This document shows, piece after piece, positions 32,650 to 47,800 of a stretch of DNA of 64,000 nucleotides. The DNA lies in the NCBI RefSeq assembly GCF_050947875.1, contig NC_134569.1, positions 265,155,600-265,219,599 of the forward strand, read 5' to 3'. This stretch comes from Dermacentor variabilis. Taxonomy: Eukaryota; Arthropoda; Arachnida; Ixodida; Ixodidae. Each line of letters opens with the position of its first letter. Within the stretch, counting starts at the first letter, position 1. The position numbers and the translations under genes were made by a program. Under the pieces are notes generated by a model. The model worked only from the letters and a program-made list of their open reading frames with translations, made no database searches and was not told the DNA's origin.

Positions 32650-34499
32650 ACGACGTACTAAGCACGCCCATGCGACTCTTTTTAGCACCCGCGCATGGAT
32701 TTGTGCCAAACCACTTGTTAAGCACGCACATGCATGTTTTGGTACACGCGCACTGTGTTTTCTGCCAAACCACAAGTTATCCATGCACATGCAGCTTTTG
32801 GACGAGCGCGCACGAGGATTTCTGCCAAACCACGTGCAAAGCACGCCCATGCTGCTCTTTTTAGCACCCGCGAATGGATTTGTGCCAAACCACTTGTGAA
32901 GCATGCACATGCATCTTTTAGTAGACGCGGACGTTGTTTTGTGCCAAGCCACATGTTAAGCGTGCACATGAAGCTTTTGGCAGAGCGCGCACGTGGATTT
33001 CTGCCAAACGACGTGCTAAGCACGCCCATGCAGCTCTGTTTAGCACCCACACATGGATTTGTGCCAAACCACTTGTTAAGCATGCACATGCATCTTTTGG
33101 TACACGCGGACGTAGTTTTCTGACAAACCACAACTTATGCATGCGCATGCTGCTTTTGGCAGAGCGCGCGCTTGGACTTCTGCCAAACGACGTGTTAAGC
33201 ACGCCCATGCTGCTCTTTTTAGCACCCGCGCTTGGACTTGTGCCAAACCAATTGTTAAACTTGCACATGCATCTTTTGGTAGACGCGCACGTTGTTTTCT
33301 GCCAAACCACAAGGTATGCATGCACATGCTGCTATTGGCAGAGCGCGCGCGTGGATTTCTGCCAAACGAGGTGTTAAGCACGCCCATGCTGCTCTTTTTA
33401 GCACCCGCGCATGGATTGGTGCCAAACCACTTGTTAAGCCTGCATATGCATCTTTTGGCAGACGCGCACGTTGTTTTCTGCCACACCACAAGTTATGCAT
33501 TCACATGCTGCTTTTGGCTGAGCGCGCACGCGGATTTCAGCCACACAACGTGCTAAGCACGCCCATGCTGCTCTTTTTAGCACCCGCACATGGATTTGTG
33601 CCAAACCACTTCTTAAGCATGCATATGCATATTTTGGCAGACGCGGATGTTGTTTTCTGCCAAACTACAAGTTATGCATACACATGCTGCTTTTGGCAGA
33701 GCGCGCACGTGGACTTCTGCCAAACGATGTGCTAAGCACGCCCATGCTGCTCTTTTTTGCACCCATGCATGAGCATGAATTTGTGCGAAACCACTTTTTG
33801 AGCATGTACATGCATCTTTTGGTAGACGCGGACGTTGTTTTCTGCCAAACCACAAGTTATGCATGCACATGCTGCTTTTGGCAGAGCGCGCGCGTGGATT
33901 TGTGCCAAACGACGCGCTAACACGCCCATGCTGCACTATTTAGCATCCGCGCATGGATTTGTGCCAAACCGCTTCTTAAGCATGCACATACATCTTTTGG
34001 CAGACGCGGACGTTGTATTCTGCCAAACCACAAGATATGCATGCACATGCTGCTTTTCGTAGAACGCGCACGTGGATTTCTGCCAAACGACGTGCTAAGC
34101 ACGCCCATGCTGCTCTCTTTAGCACCCGCGCTTGGACTTGTGCCAAACCACTTCTTAAACATGCACATGCATCTTTTCGTAGACGTGGACGTTGTTTTCT
34201 GCCAAACCGCAAGTCATGCATGCACATGATGCTATTGGCAGAGCGCACGCGTGGATTTCAGCCAAACGAGTTGTTAAGCACGCACATGCGGCTGTTTTTA
34301 GCACCCCCGCATGGATTTGTGCCAAACCACTTGTTAAGCATGCATATGCATCTTTTGGCAGACGCGGACGTTGTTTTCTGCCAAACCACAAGTTATGCAT
34401 TCACGTGCTGCTTTTGGCTGAGCGCGCACGTGGATTTCCGCCAAACGACGTGCTAAGCACGCCCATGCTGCTCTTTTTAGCACCCGCCCATGCATTTGT

Positions 34500-34696
34500 G
34501 CCAAACCACTTGTTAAGCATGCACATGCATCTTTTGGCAGACGCGGACGTTGTTTTCTGCCAAACCACAAGTTATGCATGCACATGCTGCTTTTGGCAGA
34601 GCGCGAATGGTGTTTTCTGCCAAACCACCAGTTATGCATGCGCATGCTGCTTTTGGCAGAGCGCGCACGTAGATTTCTGCCAAACGACGTGCTAAG
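34500..34696. repeat. Variant 179-bp unit with duplicated B subunit
   Basis: The run contains two consecutive B-type subunits (starting near 34560 and 34620), giving an A-B-B'-C order about 239 bp long. The first B ends in the unusual GCGCGAATGGTG. The same variant recurs near 37440, 40740, 46340, 48370, 50230 and 52450. Confidence 0.8.
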
Positions 34697-37600
34697 CAGG
34701 CCCATGCTGCTGTTTTTAGCACCTGCGCATGGATTTGTGCCAAACCACTTGTTAAGCATGCACATGCATCTTTTGGTAGACGCACACGTTGTTTTCTGCA
34801 AAACCACAGCTTATGCCTTCGCATCTTGCTTTTGGCAGAGCGCGCGCTTAGATTTCTGCCAGATGAATTGTTAAGCACGCCCATGCTGGTCGTTTTAGCA
34901 CCCGCGCATGGATTTGTGCCAAACCACTTGTTAAGCATGCATATGCATCTTTTGGTAGACGCGGATGTTGTTTTCTGCCAAAGCACAAGTTATGCATGCA
35001 CATGCTGCTTTTGGCAGAGCGCGCACGCGGATTTCTGCCAAACGACGTGCTAAGCACACCCATGCTGTTCTTTTTAGCACCCGCACATGGATTTGTGCCA
35101 AACCACTTGTTAAGCATGCATATGCATCTTTTGGTAGACGCGGATGTTGTTTTCTGCCAAAGCACAAGTTATGCATGCATATGCTGCTTTTGGCAGAGCG
35201 CGCACGCGGATTTCTGCCAAACGACGTGCTAAGCACACCCATGCTGCTCTTTTTAGCACCCGCACATGGATTTGTGCCAAACCACTTGTTAAGCATGCAC
35301 ATGCATCTTTTGGCAGACGCGGACGTTGTTTTCTCCCAAACCACAAGTTATGCATGCACATGCTGCTTTTGGCAGAGCGCGCACGTGGATTTCTGCGAAA
35401 CAACGTGCTAAGAACGCCCATGCTGCTCTGTTTAGCACCCGCGCATGGATTTGTGCCAAACCACTTGTTAAGCATGTACATGCATCTGTTGGTAGACGCG
35501 GGCGTTGTTTTCTGCCAAACCGCAAGTTCTGCATGCACATGCTGCTTTTAGCAGAGCGCAGCGTGGATTTCTGCCAAACGACGCGCTAAGCATGCCCATG
35601 CTGCTCTGTTAAGCACCCGATCATGGATTTGCGCCAAACCACTTGTTAAGTATGCACATTCATGTTTTGGTAGACGCGGACGTTGTTTTCTGCCAAATCA
35701 CAAGTTATCCATGCACATGCTGCCTTTGGCAGAGTGCCCGCGTGGATTTCTGCCAAACGACGGGTTAAGCACGCCCATGCTGCTCTTTTAGGCACCCGCG
35801 CATGAATTTGTGCCAAACCACTTGTTAAGCATGCATATGCATCTTTTCGCAGACGCAGACGTTGTTTTCTGCCAAACCACAAGTTATCCATGGACATGCG
35901 GCTTTTGGCAGAGCGCGCACGTGGATTTCTGCTAAACGACGTGCTATGCACGCCCAGGCTGCTCTTTTTAGCACCCGCACAAGGATTTGTGCCAAACCAC
36001 TTGTTAAGCATGTATATGCATCTTTTGGGAGACGCGGACGTTGTTTTCTGCCAAACCGCAAGCTATGCATGTACAAGCTGCTTTTGGCAGAGCGCGCACG
36101 TGGATTTCTGCAAAACGAGGTGCTAAGCATGCCCATGCTGCCCTGTTTAGCACCCGCGCATGGATTTGCGCCAAACCACTTGTTAAGCATGCACATGCAT
36201 CTGTTGGTAGACGCGGACGTTGTTTTCTGCCAAACCACAAGTTATGGATGCACATGCTGTTTTTGGCAGAGCGCGGCGTGGATTTCTGCCAAAAGACATT
36301 CTAAGCACGCCCATGCTTCTCTTTTAAGCACCCGCACATGTATTTGCGCCAAACCACTTGTTAAGCATGAACATTCATGTTTTGGTAGACGCGGACGTTG
36401 TTGTTTACCAAACTACAAGTTACGCATGCACTTGCTGCATTTGGCAGAGCGCGCACGTGGATTTCTTCCAAGCGACGTGCTAAGCACGCCTATGCTGCTC
36501 TTTTTAACACCCCCGCATGGATTTGTGCCAAACCACTTGTTAAGTATGCACATGCATATTTTGTTAGACGCGGACGTTGTTTTCTGCCAAACCAGAAGTT
36601 ATGCATGCACATGCTGCTTTTGGCAGAGCGCGCGCGTGGATTTGTGCCAAACGACGTGCTAACACGCCCATGCTGCACTATTTAGCATCCGCGCATGGAT
36701 TTGTGCCAAACCGCTTGTTAAGCATGCACATACATCTTTTGGCAGACTCGGACGTTGTATTCTGCCAAACCACAAGATATGCATGCACATGCTGCTTTTC
36801 GTAGAGCGCGCACGTGGATTTCTGCCAAACGACGTGCTAAGCACGCCCATGCTGCTCTCTTTAGCACCCGCTCTTGGACTTGTGCCAAACCACTTGTTAA
36901 ACATGCACATGCATCTTTTGGTAGACGTGGACGTTGTTTTCTGCCAAACCACAAGTTATGCATGCACATGATGCTATTGGCAGAGCGCACGCGTGGATTT
37001 TTGCCAATCGAGTTGTTAAGCACGCACATGCTGCTGTTTTTAGCACCCCCGCATGGATTTGTGCCAAACCACTTGTTAAGCATGCATATGCATCTTTTGG
37101 CAGACGCGGACGTTGTTTTCTGCCAAACCACAAGTTATGCATTCACGTGCTGCTTTTGGCTGAGCGCGTACGTGGATTTCCGCCAAACGACGTGCTAAGC
37201 CCGCCCATGCTGCTCTTTTTAGCACCCGCACATGGATTTGTGCCAAACCACTTCTTAAGCATGCATATGCATCTTTTGGTAGACGCGGACGTTGTTTTCT
37301 GCCAAACCACAAGGTATGCATGGACGTGGTGCTTTTGGCAGAGCGCACACGTGGATTTCTGCCAAACGAAGTGCTAAGCACGCCCATGCGGCTCTTTTAA
37401 GCACCCGCCCATGCATTTGTGCCAAACCACTTGTTAAGCATGCACATGCATCTTTTGGCAGACGCGGACGTTGTTTTCTGCCAAACCACAAGTTATGCAG
37501 GCACATGCTGCTTTTGGCAGAGCGCGAATGGTGTTTTCTGCCACACCACAAGTTATGCATGCGCATGCTGCTTTTGGCAGAGCGCGCACGTAGATTTCTG

Positions 37601-40600
37601 CCAAACGACGTGCTAAGCAGGCCCATGCTGCTGTTTTAAGCACCTGCGCATGGATTTGTGCCAAACCACTTGTTAAGCATGCACATGCATCTTTTGGTAG
37701 ACGCACACGTTGTTTTCTGCAAAACCACAGCTTATGCCTTCGCATCTTGCTTTTGGCAGAGCGCGCGCTTAGATTTCTGCCAGATGAATTGTTAAGCACG
37801 CCCATGCTGGTCGTTTTAGCACCCGCGCATGGATTTGTGCCAAACCACTTGTTAAGCATGCATATGCATCTTTTGGTAGACGCGGATGTTGTTTTCTGCC
37901 AAAGCACAAGTTATGCATGCACATGCTGCTTCTGGCTGAGCGCGCACGCGGATTTCTGCCAAACGACGTGCTAAGCACACCCATGCTGTTCTTTTTAGCA
38001 CCCGCACATGGATTTGTGCCAAACCACTTGTTAAGCATGCACATGCATCTTGTACCAGACGCGGACGTTGTTTTCTGCCAAACCACACGTTATGCATGCA
38101 CATGCTGCTTTTGGCAGAGCGCGCACGTGGATTTCTTCCAAACAACGTGCTAAGCACACCCATGCTGCTCTTTTTAGCACCCGCACATGGATTTTTGCCA
38201 AACCACTTGTTAAGCATGCACATGCATCTTTTGGCAGACGCGGACGTTGTTTTCTCCCAAACCACAAGTTATCCATGGACATGCGGCTTTTGGCAGAGCG
38301 CGCACGTGGATTTCTGCTAAACGACGTGCTATGCACGCCCAGGCTGCTCTTTTTAGCACCCGCACAGGAATTTGTGCCAAACCACTTGTTAAGCATGTAT
38401 ATGCATCTTTTGGGAGACGCGGACGTTGTTTTCTGCCAAACCACAAGCTATGCATGTACAAGCTGCTTTTGGCAGAGTGCGCACGTGGATTTCTGCAAAA
38501 CGAGGTGCTAAGCATGCCCATGCTGCTCTTTTTAGCACCCGCACATAGATTTGAGCAGAACCACTTGTTAAGCATGCGCATGCATCTTTTGGCAGACGCG
38601 GACGTTGTTTTCTGCAAAACCTCAAGTTATTCATGCTCATGCTGCTTTTGGGAGAGAGCGCACATGGACTTCTGGGAAACGGCGTGCTAAGCACGCCCAT
38701 TCTGCTCTCTTTAGGACCCGCGCATGGATTTGTGCCAAACCACTTGTTAAGCATGCACATGCATCTGTTGGTAGACGCGGACGTTGTTTTCAGCCAAACC
38801 ACAAGTTATGCATGCACCTGCTGTTTTTGGCAGAGCGCGGCGTGGATTTCTGCCAAAAGACGTGCTAAGCACGCCCATGCTGCTCTCTTTAGCACCCACG
38901 CTTGGACTTGTGCCAAACCACATCTTAAACATGCACATGCATCTTTTGGTAGACGTGGACGTTGTTTTCTGCCAAACCACAAGTTATGCATGCACATGAT
39001 GCTATTGGCAGAGCGCACGCGTGGATTTCAGCCAAACGAGTTGTTAAGCACGCACATGCTGCTGTTTTTAACACCCCCGCATGGATTTGTGCCAAACCAC
39101 TTGTTAAGCATGCACATGCATATTTTGTTAGACGCGGACGTTGTTTTCTGCCAAACCAGAAGTTATGCATGCACATGCTGCTTTTGGCAGAGCGCGCGCG
39201 TGGATTTGTGCCAAACGACGTCCTAACACGCCCATGCTGCACTATTTAGCATCCGCGCATGGATTTGTGCCAAACCGCTTGTTAAGCATGCACATACATC
39301 TTTTGGCAGACACGGACGTTGTTTTCTGCCAAACCACAAGTTATGCATTCACGTGCTGCTTTTGGCTGAGCGCGTACGTGGATTTCCGCCAAACGACGTG
39401 CTAAGCACGCCCATGCTGCTCTTTTTAGCACCCGCACAGGAATTTGTGCCAAACCACTTGTTAAGCATGTATATGCATCTTTTGGGAGACGCGGACGTTG
39501 TTTTCTGCCAAACCACAAGCTATGCATGTACAAGCTGCTTTTGGCAGAGTGCGCACGTGGATTTCTGCAAAACGAGGTGCTAAGCATGCCCATGCTGCTC
39601 TTTTTAGCACCCGCACATAGATTTGAGCCGAACCACTTGTTAAGCATGCGCATGCATCTTTTGGCAGACGCGGACGTTGTTTTCTGCAAAACCTCAAGTT
39701 ATTCATGCTCATGCTGCTTTTGGGAGAGAGCGCACATGGACTTCTGGGAAACGGCGTGCTAAGCACGCCCATTCTACTCTCTTTAGGACCCGCGCATGGA
39801 TTTGTGCCAAACCACTTGTTAAGCATGCACATGCATCTGTTGGTAGACGCGGACGTTGTTTTCTGCCAAACCACAAGTTATGCATGCACATGCTGTTTTT
39901 GGCAGAGCGCGGCGTGGATTTCTGCCAAAAGACGTGCTAAGCCCGCCCATGCTGCTCTGTTTAGCACCCATGCTTGGACTTGTGCCAAACCACATCTTAA
40001 ACATGCACATGCATCTTTTGGTAGACGTGGACGTTGTTTTCTGCCAAACCACAAGTTATGCATGCACATGATGCTATTGGCAGAGCGCACGCGTGGATTT
40101 CAGCCAAACGAGTTGTTAAGCACGCACATGCTGCTGTTTTTAACACCCCCGCATGGATTTGTGCCAAACCACTTGTTAAGCATGCACATGCATATTTTGT
40201 TAGATGCGGACGTTGTTTTCTGCCAAACCAGAACTTATGCATGCACATGCTGCTTTTGGCAGAGCGCGCGCGTGGATTTGTGCCAAACGACGTCCTAACA
40301 CGCCCATGCTGCACTATTTAGCATCCGCGCATGGATTTGTGCCAAACCGCTTGTTAAGCATGCACATACATCTTTTGGCAGACGCGGACGTTGTTTTCTG
40401 CCAAACCACAAGTTATGCATTCACGTGCTGCTTTTGGCTGAGCGCGTACGTGGATTTCCGCCAAACGACGTGCTAAGCACGCCCATGCTGCTCTTTTTAG
40501 CACCCGCACATGGATTTGTGCCAAACCACTTCTTAAGCATGCATATGCATCTTTTGGTAGACGCGGACGTTGTTTTCTACCAAACCACAAGGTATGCATG

Positions 40601-43600
40601 GACGTGGTGCTTTTGGCAGAGCGCACACGTGGATTTCTGCCAAACGACGTGCTAAGCACGCCCATGCGGCTCTTTTAAGCACCCGCCCATGCATTTGTGC
40701 CAAACCACTTGTTAAGCATGCACATGCATCTTTTGGCAGACGTGGACGTTGTTTTCTGCCAAACCACAAGTTATGCATGCACATGCTGCTTTTGGCAGAG
40801 CGCGAATGGTGTTTTCTGCCACACCACAAGTTATGCATGCGCATGCTGCTTTTGGCAGAGCGCGCACGTAGATTTCTGCCAAACGACGTGCTAAGCAGGC
40901 CCCTGCTGCTGTTTTAAGCACCTGCGCATGGATTTGTGCCAAACCACTTGTTAAGCATGCACATGCACCTTTTGGTAGACGCACACGTTGTTTTCTGCAA
41001 AACCACAGCTTATGCCTTCGCATCTTGCTTTTGGCAGAGCGCGCGCTTAGATTTCTGCCAGATGAATTGTTAAGCACGCCCATGCTGGTCGTTTTAGCAC
41101 CCGCGCATGGATTTGTGCCAAACCACTTGTTAAGCATGCATATGCATCTTTTGGTAGACGCGGATGTTGTTTTCTGCCAAAGCACAAGTTATGCATGCAC
41201 ATGCTGCTTTTGGCAGAGCGCGCACGCGGATTTCTGCCAAACGACGTGCTAAGCACACCCATGCTGTTCTTTTTAGAACCCGCACATGGATTTGTGCCAA
41301 ACCACTTGTTAAGCATGCACATGCATCTTGTACCAGACGCGGACGTTGTTTTCTGCCAAACCACACGTTATGCATGCACATGCTGCTTTTGGCAGAGCGC
41401 GCACGTGGATTTCTTCCAAACAACGTGCTAAGCACACCCATGCTGCTTTTTTAGCACCCGCACATGGATTTTTGCCAAACCACTTGTTAAGCATGCACAT
41501 GCGTCTTTTGGCAGACGCGGACGTTGTTTTCTCCCAAACCACAAGTTATGCATGCACATGCTGCTTTTGGCGGAGCGCGCACGTGGATTTCTGCGAAACA
41601 ACGTGCTAAGAACGCCCATGCTGCTCTGTTTAGTAACCGCGCATGGATTTGTGCCAAACCACTTGTTAAGCATTTACATGCATCTGTTGGTAGACGCGGG
41701 CGTTGTTTTCTGCCAAACCGCAAGTTCTGCATGCACATGCTGCTTTTGGCGGAGCGCGCACGTGGATTTCTGCCAAACGACGCGCTAAGTATGCCCATGC
41801 TGCTCTGTTAAGCACCCGATCATGGATTTGCGCCAAACCACTTGTTAAGTATGCACATTCATGTTTTGGTAGACGCGGACGTTGTTTTCTGCCAAATCAC
41901 AAGTTATCCATGCACATGCTGCCTTTGGCAGAGTGCCCGCGTGGATTTCTGCCAAACGACGGGTTAAGCACGCCCATGCTGCTCTTTTAGGCACCCGCGC
42001 ATGAATTTGTGCCAAACCACTTGTTAAGCATGCATATGCATCTTTTCGTAGACGCAGACGTTGTTTTCTGCCAAACCATAAGTTATCCATGGACATGCGG
42101 CTTTTGGCAGAGCGCGCAGGTGGATTTCTGCTAAACGACGTGCTATGCACGCCTAGGCTGCTCTTTTTAGCACCCGCACAGGGATTTGTGCCAAACCACT
42201 TGTTAAGCATGTATATGCATCTTTTGGGAGACGCGGACGTTGTTTTCTGCCAAACCACAAGTTATGCATGCACAAGCTGCTTTTGGCAGAGAGCGCACGT
42301 GGACTTCTGCGAAACGGCGTGCTAAGCACGCCCATTCTGCTCTATTTAGGACCCGCGCATGGATTTGTGCCAAACCACTTGTTAAGCCTGCACATGCATC
42401 TTTTGGTACACGCGCACGGTGTTTTCTGCCAAACCACAAGGTATGCATGCACATGCTGCTTTTGGCAGAGCGCGCACGTGGATTTCTGCGAAACGACGTG
42501 CTAAGCTTCCCCATCCTGCTCTGTTTAGCACCCGCGCATGGATTTGCGCCAAACCACTTGTTAAGCATGCACATGCATCTGTTGGCAGACGCGGACGTTG
42601 TTTTCTGCCAAACCACATGTTATGCATGCACATGCTGGTTTTGGCAGAGCGCGGCGTGGATTTCTGCCAAAAGAGGTCCTAAGCACGCCCATGCTGCTCT
42701 TTTAAGCACCCGCGCACGGATTTGCGCCAAACCACTTGTTAAGCATGCACATTCATGTTTTGGTAGCCGCGGACGTTGTTGTCTGCCAAACTACAAGTTA
42801 TGCATGCACTTGCTGCATTTGGCAGAGCGCGCACGTGGATTTCTTCCAAGTGACGTGCTAAGCACGCCCATGCTGGTCTTTTTAACACCCCCGCATGGAT
42901 TTGTGCCAAACCACTTGTTAAGTATGCACATGCATATTTTGTTAGACGCGGACGTTGTTTTCTGCCAAACCAGAAGTTATGCATGCACATGCTGCTTTTG
43001 GCAGAGCGCGCGCGTGGATTTGTGCCAAACGACGTGCTAACACGCCCATGCTGCACTATTTAGCATCCGCGCATGGATTTGTGCCAAACCGCTTGTTAAG
43101 AATGCACATACATCTTTTGGCAGACTCGGACGTTGTATTCTGCCAAACCACAAGATATGCATGCACATGCTGCTTTTCGTAGAGCGCGCACGTGGATTTC
43201 TGCCAAACGACGCGCTAAGCACGCCCATGCTGCTCTCTTTAGCACCCGCGCTTGGACTTGTGCCAAACCACTTCTTAAGCATGCACATGCATCTTTTGGT
43301 AGACGTGGACGTTGTTTTCTGCCAAACCACAAGTTATGCATGCACATGATGCTATTGGCAGAGCGCACGCGTGGATTTTTGCCAATCGAGTTGTTAAGCA
43401 TGCACATGCTGCTGTTTTTAGCACCCCCGCATGGATTTGTGCCAAACCACTTGTTAAGCATGCATATGCATCTTTTGGCAGACGCGGACGTTGTTTTCTG
43501 CCAAACCACAAGTTATGCATGCACATGCTGCTTTTGGCGGAGCGCGCACGTGGATTTCTGCGAAACAACGTGCTAAGAACGCCCATGCTGCTCTGTTTAG

Positions 43601-44899
43601 TAACCGCGCATGGATTTGTGCCAAACCACTTGTTAAGCATTTACATGCATCTGTTGGTAGACGCGGGCGTTGTTTTCTGCCAAACCGCAAGTTCTGCATG
43701 CACATGCTGCTTTTGGCGGAGCGCGCGCGTGGATTTCTGCCAAACGACGCGCTAAGTATGCCCATGCTGCTCTGTTAAGCACCCGATCATGGATTTGCGC
43801 CAAACCACTTGTTAAGTATGCACATTCATGTTTTGGTAGACGCGGACGTTGTTTTCTGCCAAATCACAAGTTATCCATGCACATGCTGCCTTTGGCAGAG
43901 TGCCCGCGTGGATTTCTGCCAAACGACGGGTTAAGCACGCCCATGCTGCTCTTTTAGGCACCCGCGCATGAATTTGTGCCAAACCACTTGTTAAGCATGC
44001 ATATGCATCTTTTCGTAGACGCAGACGTTGTTTTCTGCCAAACCATAAGTTATCCATGGACATGCGGCTTTTGGCAGAGCGCGCAGGTGGATTTCTGCTA
44101 AACGACGTGCTATGCACGCCTAGGCTGCTCTTTTTAGCACCCGCACAGGGATTTGTGCCAAACCACTTGTTAAGCATGTATATGCATCTTTTGGGAGACG
44201 CGGACGTTGTTTTCTGCCAAACCACAAGTTATGCATGCACAAGCTGCTTTTGGCAGAGAGCGCACGTGGACTTCTGCGAAACGGCGTGCTAAGCACGCCC
44301 ATTCTGCTCTATTTAGGACCCGCGCATGGATTTGTGCCAAACCACTTGTTAAGCATGCACATGCATCTTTTGGTAGACGCGCACGGTGTTTTCTGCCAAA
44401 CCACAAGGTATGCATGCACATGCTGCTTTTGGCAGAGCGCGCACGTGGATTTCTGCGAAACGACGTGCTAAGCTTCCCCATCCTGCTCTGTTTAGCACCC
44501 GCGCATGGATTTGCGCCAAACCACTTGTTAAGCATGCACATGCATCTGTTGGCAGACGCGGACGTTGTTTTCTGCCAAACCACATGTTATGCATGCACAT
44601 GCTGGTTTTGGCAGAGCGCGGCGTGGATTTCTGCCAAAAGAGGTCCTAAGCACGCCCATGCTGCTCTTTTAAGCACCCGCGCATGGATTTGCGCCAAACC
44701 ACTTGTTAAGCATGCACATTCATGTTTTGGTAGCCGCGGACGTTGTTGTCTGCCAAACTACAAGTTATGCATGCACTTGCTGCATTTGGCAGAGCGCGCA
44801 CGTGGATTTCTTCCAAGTGACGTGCTAAGCACGCCCATGCTGCTCTTTTTAACACCCCCGCATGGATTTGTGCCAAACCACTTGTTAAGCATGTACATG

Positions 44900-47800
44900 C
44901 ATATTTTGGTAGACGTGGACGTTGTTTTCTGCCAAACCAGAAGTTATGCATGCACATGCTGCTTTTGGCAGAGCGCGCGCGTGCATTTCTGCTAAACGAC
45001 GTGTTAAGCACGCCCATGCTGCTCTTTTTAGCATCCGCGCATGAATTTTGGCCAAACCACTTGTTAAGCATGCATATGCATCTTTTGGCAGACGCGGACG
45101 TTGTTTTCTCCCAAACCACAAGTTATGCATGCACATGCTGCTTTTGGCAGAGCGCGCACGTGGATTTCTGCGAAACAACGTACTAAGCACGCCCATGCTG
45201 CTCTGTTTAGCACCCGCGCATGGATTTGTGCCAAACCACTTGTTAAGCATGTACATGCATCTGTTGGTAGACGCGGGCGTTGTTTTCTACCAAACCACAT
45301 GTTATGCATGCACATGCTGGTTTTGGCAGAGCGCGGCGTGGATTTCTGCCAATGGAGGTCCTAAGCACGCCCATGCTGCTCTTTTAAGCACCCGCACATG
45401 GATTTGCGCCAAACCACTTGTTAAGCATGCACATTCATGTTTTGGTAGCCGCGGACGTTGTTGTCTGCCAAACTACAAGTTATGCATGCACTTGCTGCAT
45501 TTGGCAGAGCGCGCACGTGGATTTCTTCCAAGTGACGTGCTAAGCACGCCCATGCTGCTCTTTTTAACACCCCCGCATGGATTTGTGCCAAACCACTTGT
45601 TAAGCATGCACATGCATATTTTGGTAGACGCGGACGTTCTTTTCTGCCAAACCAGAAGTTATGCATGCACATGCTGCTTTTGGCAGAGCGCGCGCGTGGA
45701 TTTCTGCTAAACGACGTGTTAAGCACGCCCATGCTGCTCTTTTTAGCATCCGCGCATGAATTTTGGTCAAACCACTTGTTAAGCATGCATATGCATCTTT
45801 TGGTAGACGCGGATGTTGTTTTCTACCAAACCACAAGTTATGCATGCACATGCAGCGTTTGGCAGAGCGCGCACGTGGATTTCTTCCAAACAACGTGCTA
45901 AGCACACCCATGCTGCTCTTTTTAGCACTCGCACATAGATTTGTGCCAAGCAACTTGTTAAGCACGCTGATCCATCTTTTGGCAGACGCGGACGTTGTTT
46001 TCTGCCAAACCACAAGTTATGCATGCACATACTGCTTTTGGCAGAGCGCGCACGTGGATTTCTGCCAAACGACGTGCAAAGCACGCCCATGCTGCTCTCT
46101 TTAGCACCCGCGCTTGGACTTGTAGCAAACCACTTCTTAAACATGCACATGCATCTTTTGGTAGACGTGGACGTCGTTTTCTGCCAAACCACAAGGTATG
46201 CATGCACATGCTGCTTTTGCCAGAGCGCGCGCGTGGATTTCTGCTAAACGACGTGCTAAGCACGGCCATGCTGCTCTTTTAAGCACCCGCCCATGCATTT
46301 GTGCGAAACCACTTTTTAAGCATGCACATGCATCTTTTGGCAGACGCGGACGTTGTTTTCAGTCAAACCACAAGTTATGCATGCACATGCTGCTTTTGGC
46401 AGAGCGCGAACGGTGTTTTCTGCCAAACCGCAAGTTATGCATGCGCATGCTGCTTTTGGCAGAGCGCGCACATAGATTTCTGCCAAACGACGTGCTAAGA
46501 CCTGCGACCTGCGACCAAACGACCTGCGCATGCGTTTGTGCCAAACCACTTGTTAAGCATGCACATGCACCTTTTGGTAGACGCGCACGTTGTTTTCTGC
46601 CAAACCACAGCTTATGCATTCGCATCCTGCTTTTGGCAGAGCGCGCGCTTAGATTTCTGCCAGACGAATTGTTAAGCACGCCCATGCTGGTCGTTTTAGC
46701 ACCCTGTGCATGGATTTGTGCCAAACCACCTGTTAAGCATGCATATGCATCTTTTGGTAGACGCGGATGTTGTTTTCTGCCGAAGCACAAGTTATGCATG
46801 CACATGCTGCTTTTGGCAGAGCGCGCACGCGGATTTCTGCCAAACGATGTGCTAAGCACGCCCATGCTGTTCTTTTTAGCACCCGCACATGGATTTGTGC
46901 CAAACCACTTGTTAAGCATGCACATGGATCTTTTGGTAGACGCGGACGTTGTTTTCTGCCAAACCAGAAGTTATGCATGCACATGCTGCTTTTGGCAGAG
47001 CGCGCGCGTGCATTTCTGCTAAACGACGTGTTAAGCACGCCCATGCTGCTCTTTTTAGCATCCGCGCATGAATTTTGGCCAAACCACTTGTTAAGCATGC
47101 ATATGCATCTTTTGGCAGACGCGGACGTTGTTTTCTCCCAAACCACAAGTTATGCATGCACATGCTGCTTTTGGCAGAGCGCGCACGTGGATTTCTGCGA
47201 AACAACGTACTAAGCACGCCCATGCTGCTCTGTTTAGCACCCGCGCATGGATTTGTGCCAAACCACTTGTTAAGCATGTACATGCATCTGTTGGTAGACG
47301 CGGGCGTTGTTTTCTACCAAACCACATGTTATGCATGCACATGCTGGTTTTGGCAGAGCGCGGCGTGGATTTCTGCCAATGGAGGTCCTAAGCACGCCCA
47401 TGCTGCTCTTTTAAGCACCCGCACATGGATTTGCGCCAAACCACTTGTTAAGCATGCACATTCATGTTTTGGTAGCCGCGGACGTTGTTGTCTGCCAAAC
47501 TACAAGTTATGCATGCACTTGCTGCATTTGGCAGAGCGCGCACGTGGATTTCTTCCAAGTGACGTGCTAAGCACGCCCATGCTGCTCTTTTTAACACCCC
47601 CGCATGGATTTGTGCCAAACCACTTGTTAAGCATGCACATGCATATTTTGGTAGACGCGGACGTTCTTTTCTGCCAAACCAGAAGTTATGCATGCACATG
47701 CTGCTTTTGGCAGAGCGCGCGCGTGGATTTCTGCTAAACGACGTGTTAAGCACGCCCATGCTGCTCTTTTTAGCATCCGCGCATGAATTTTGGTCAAACC

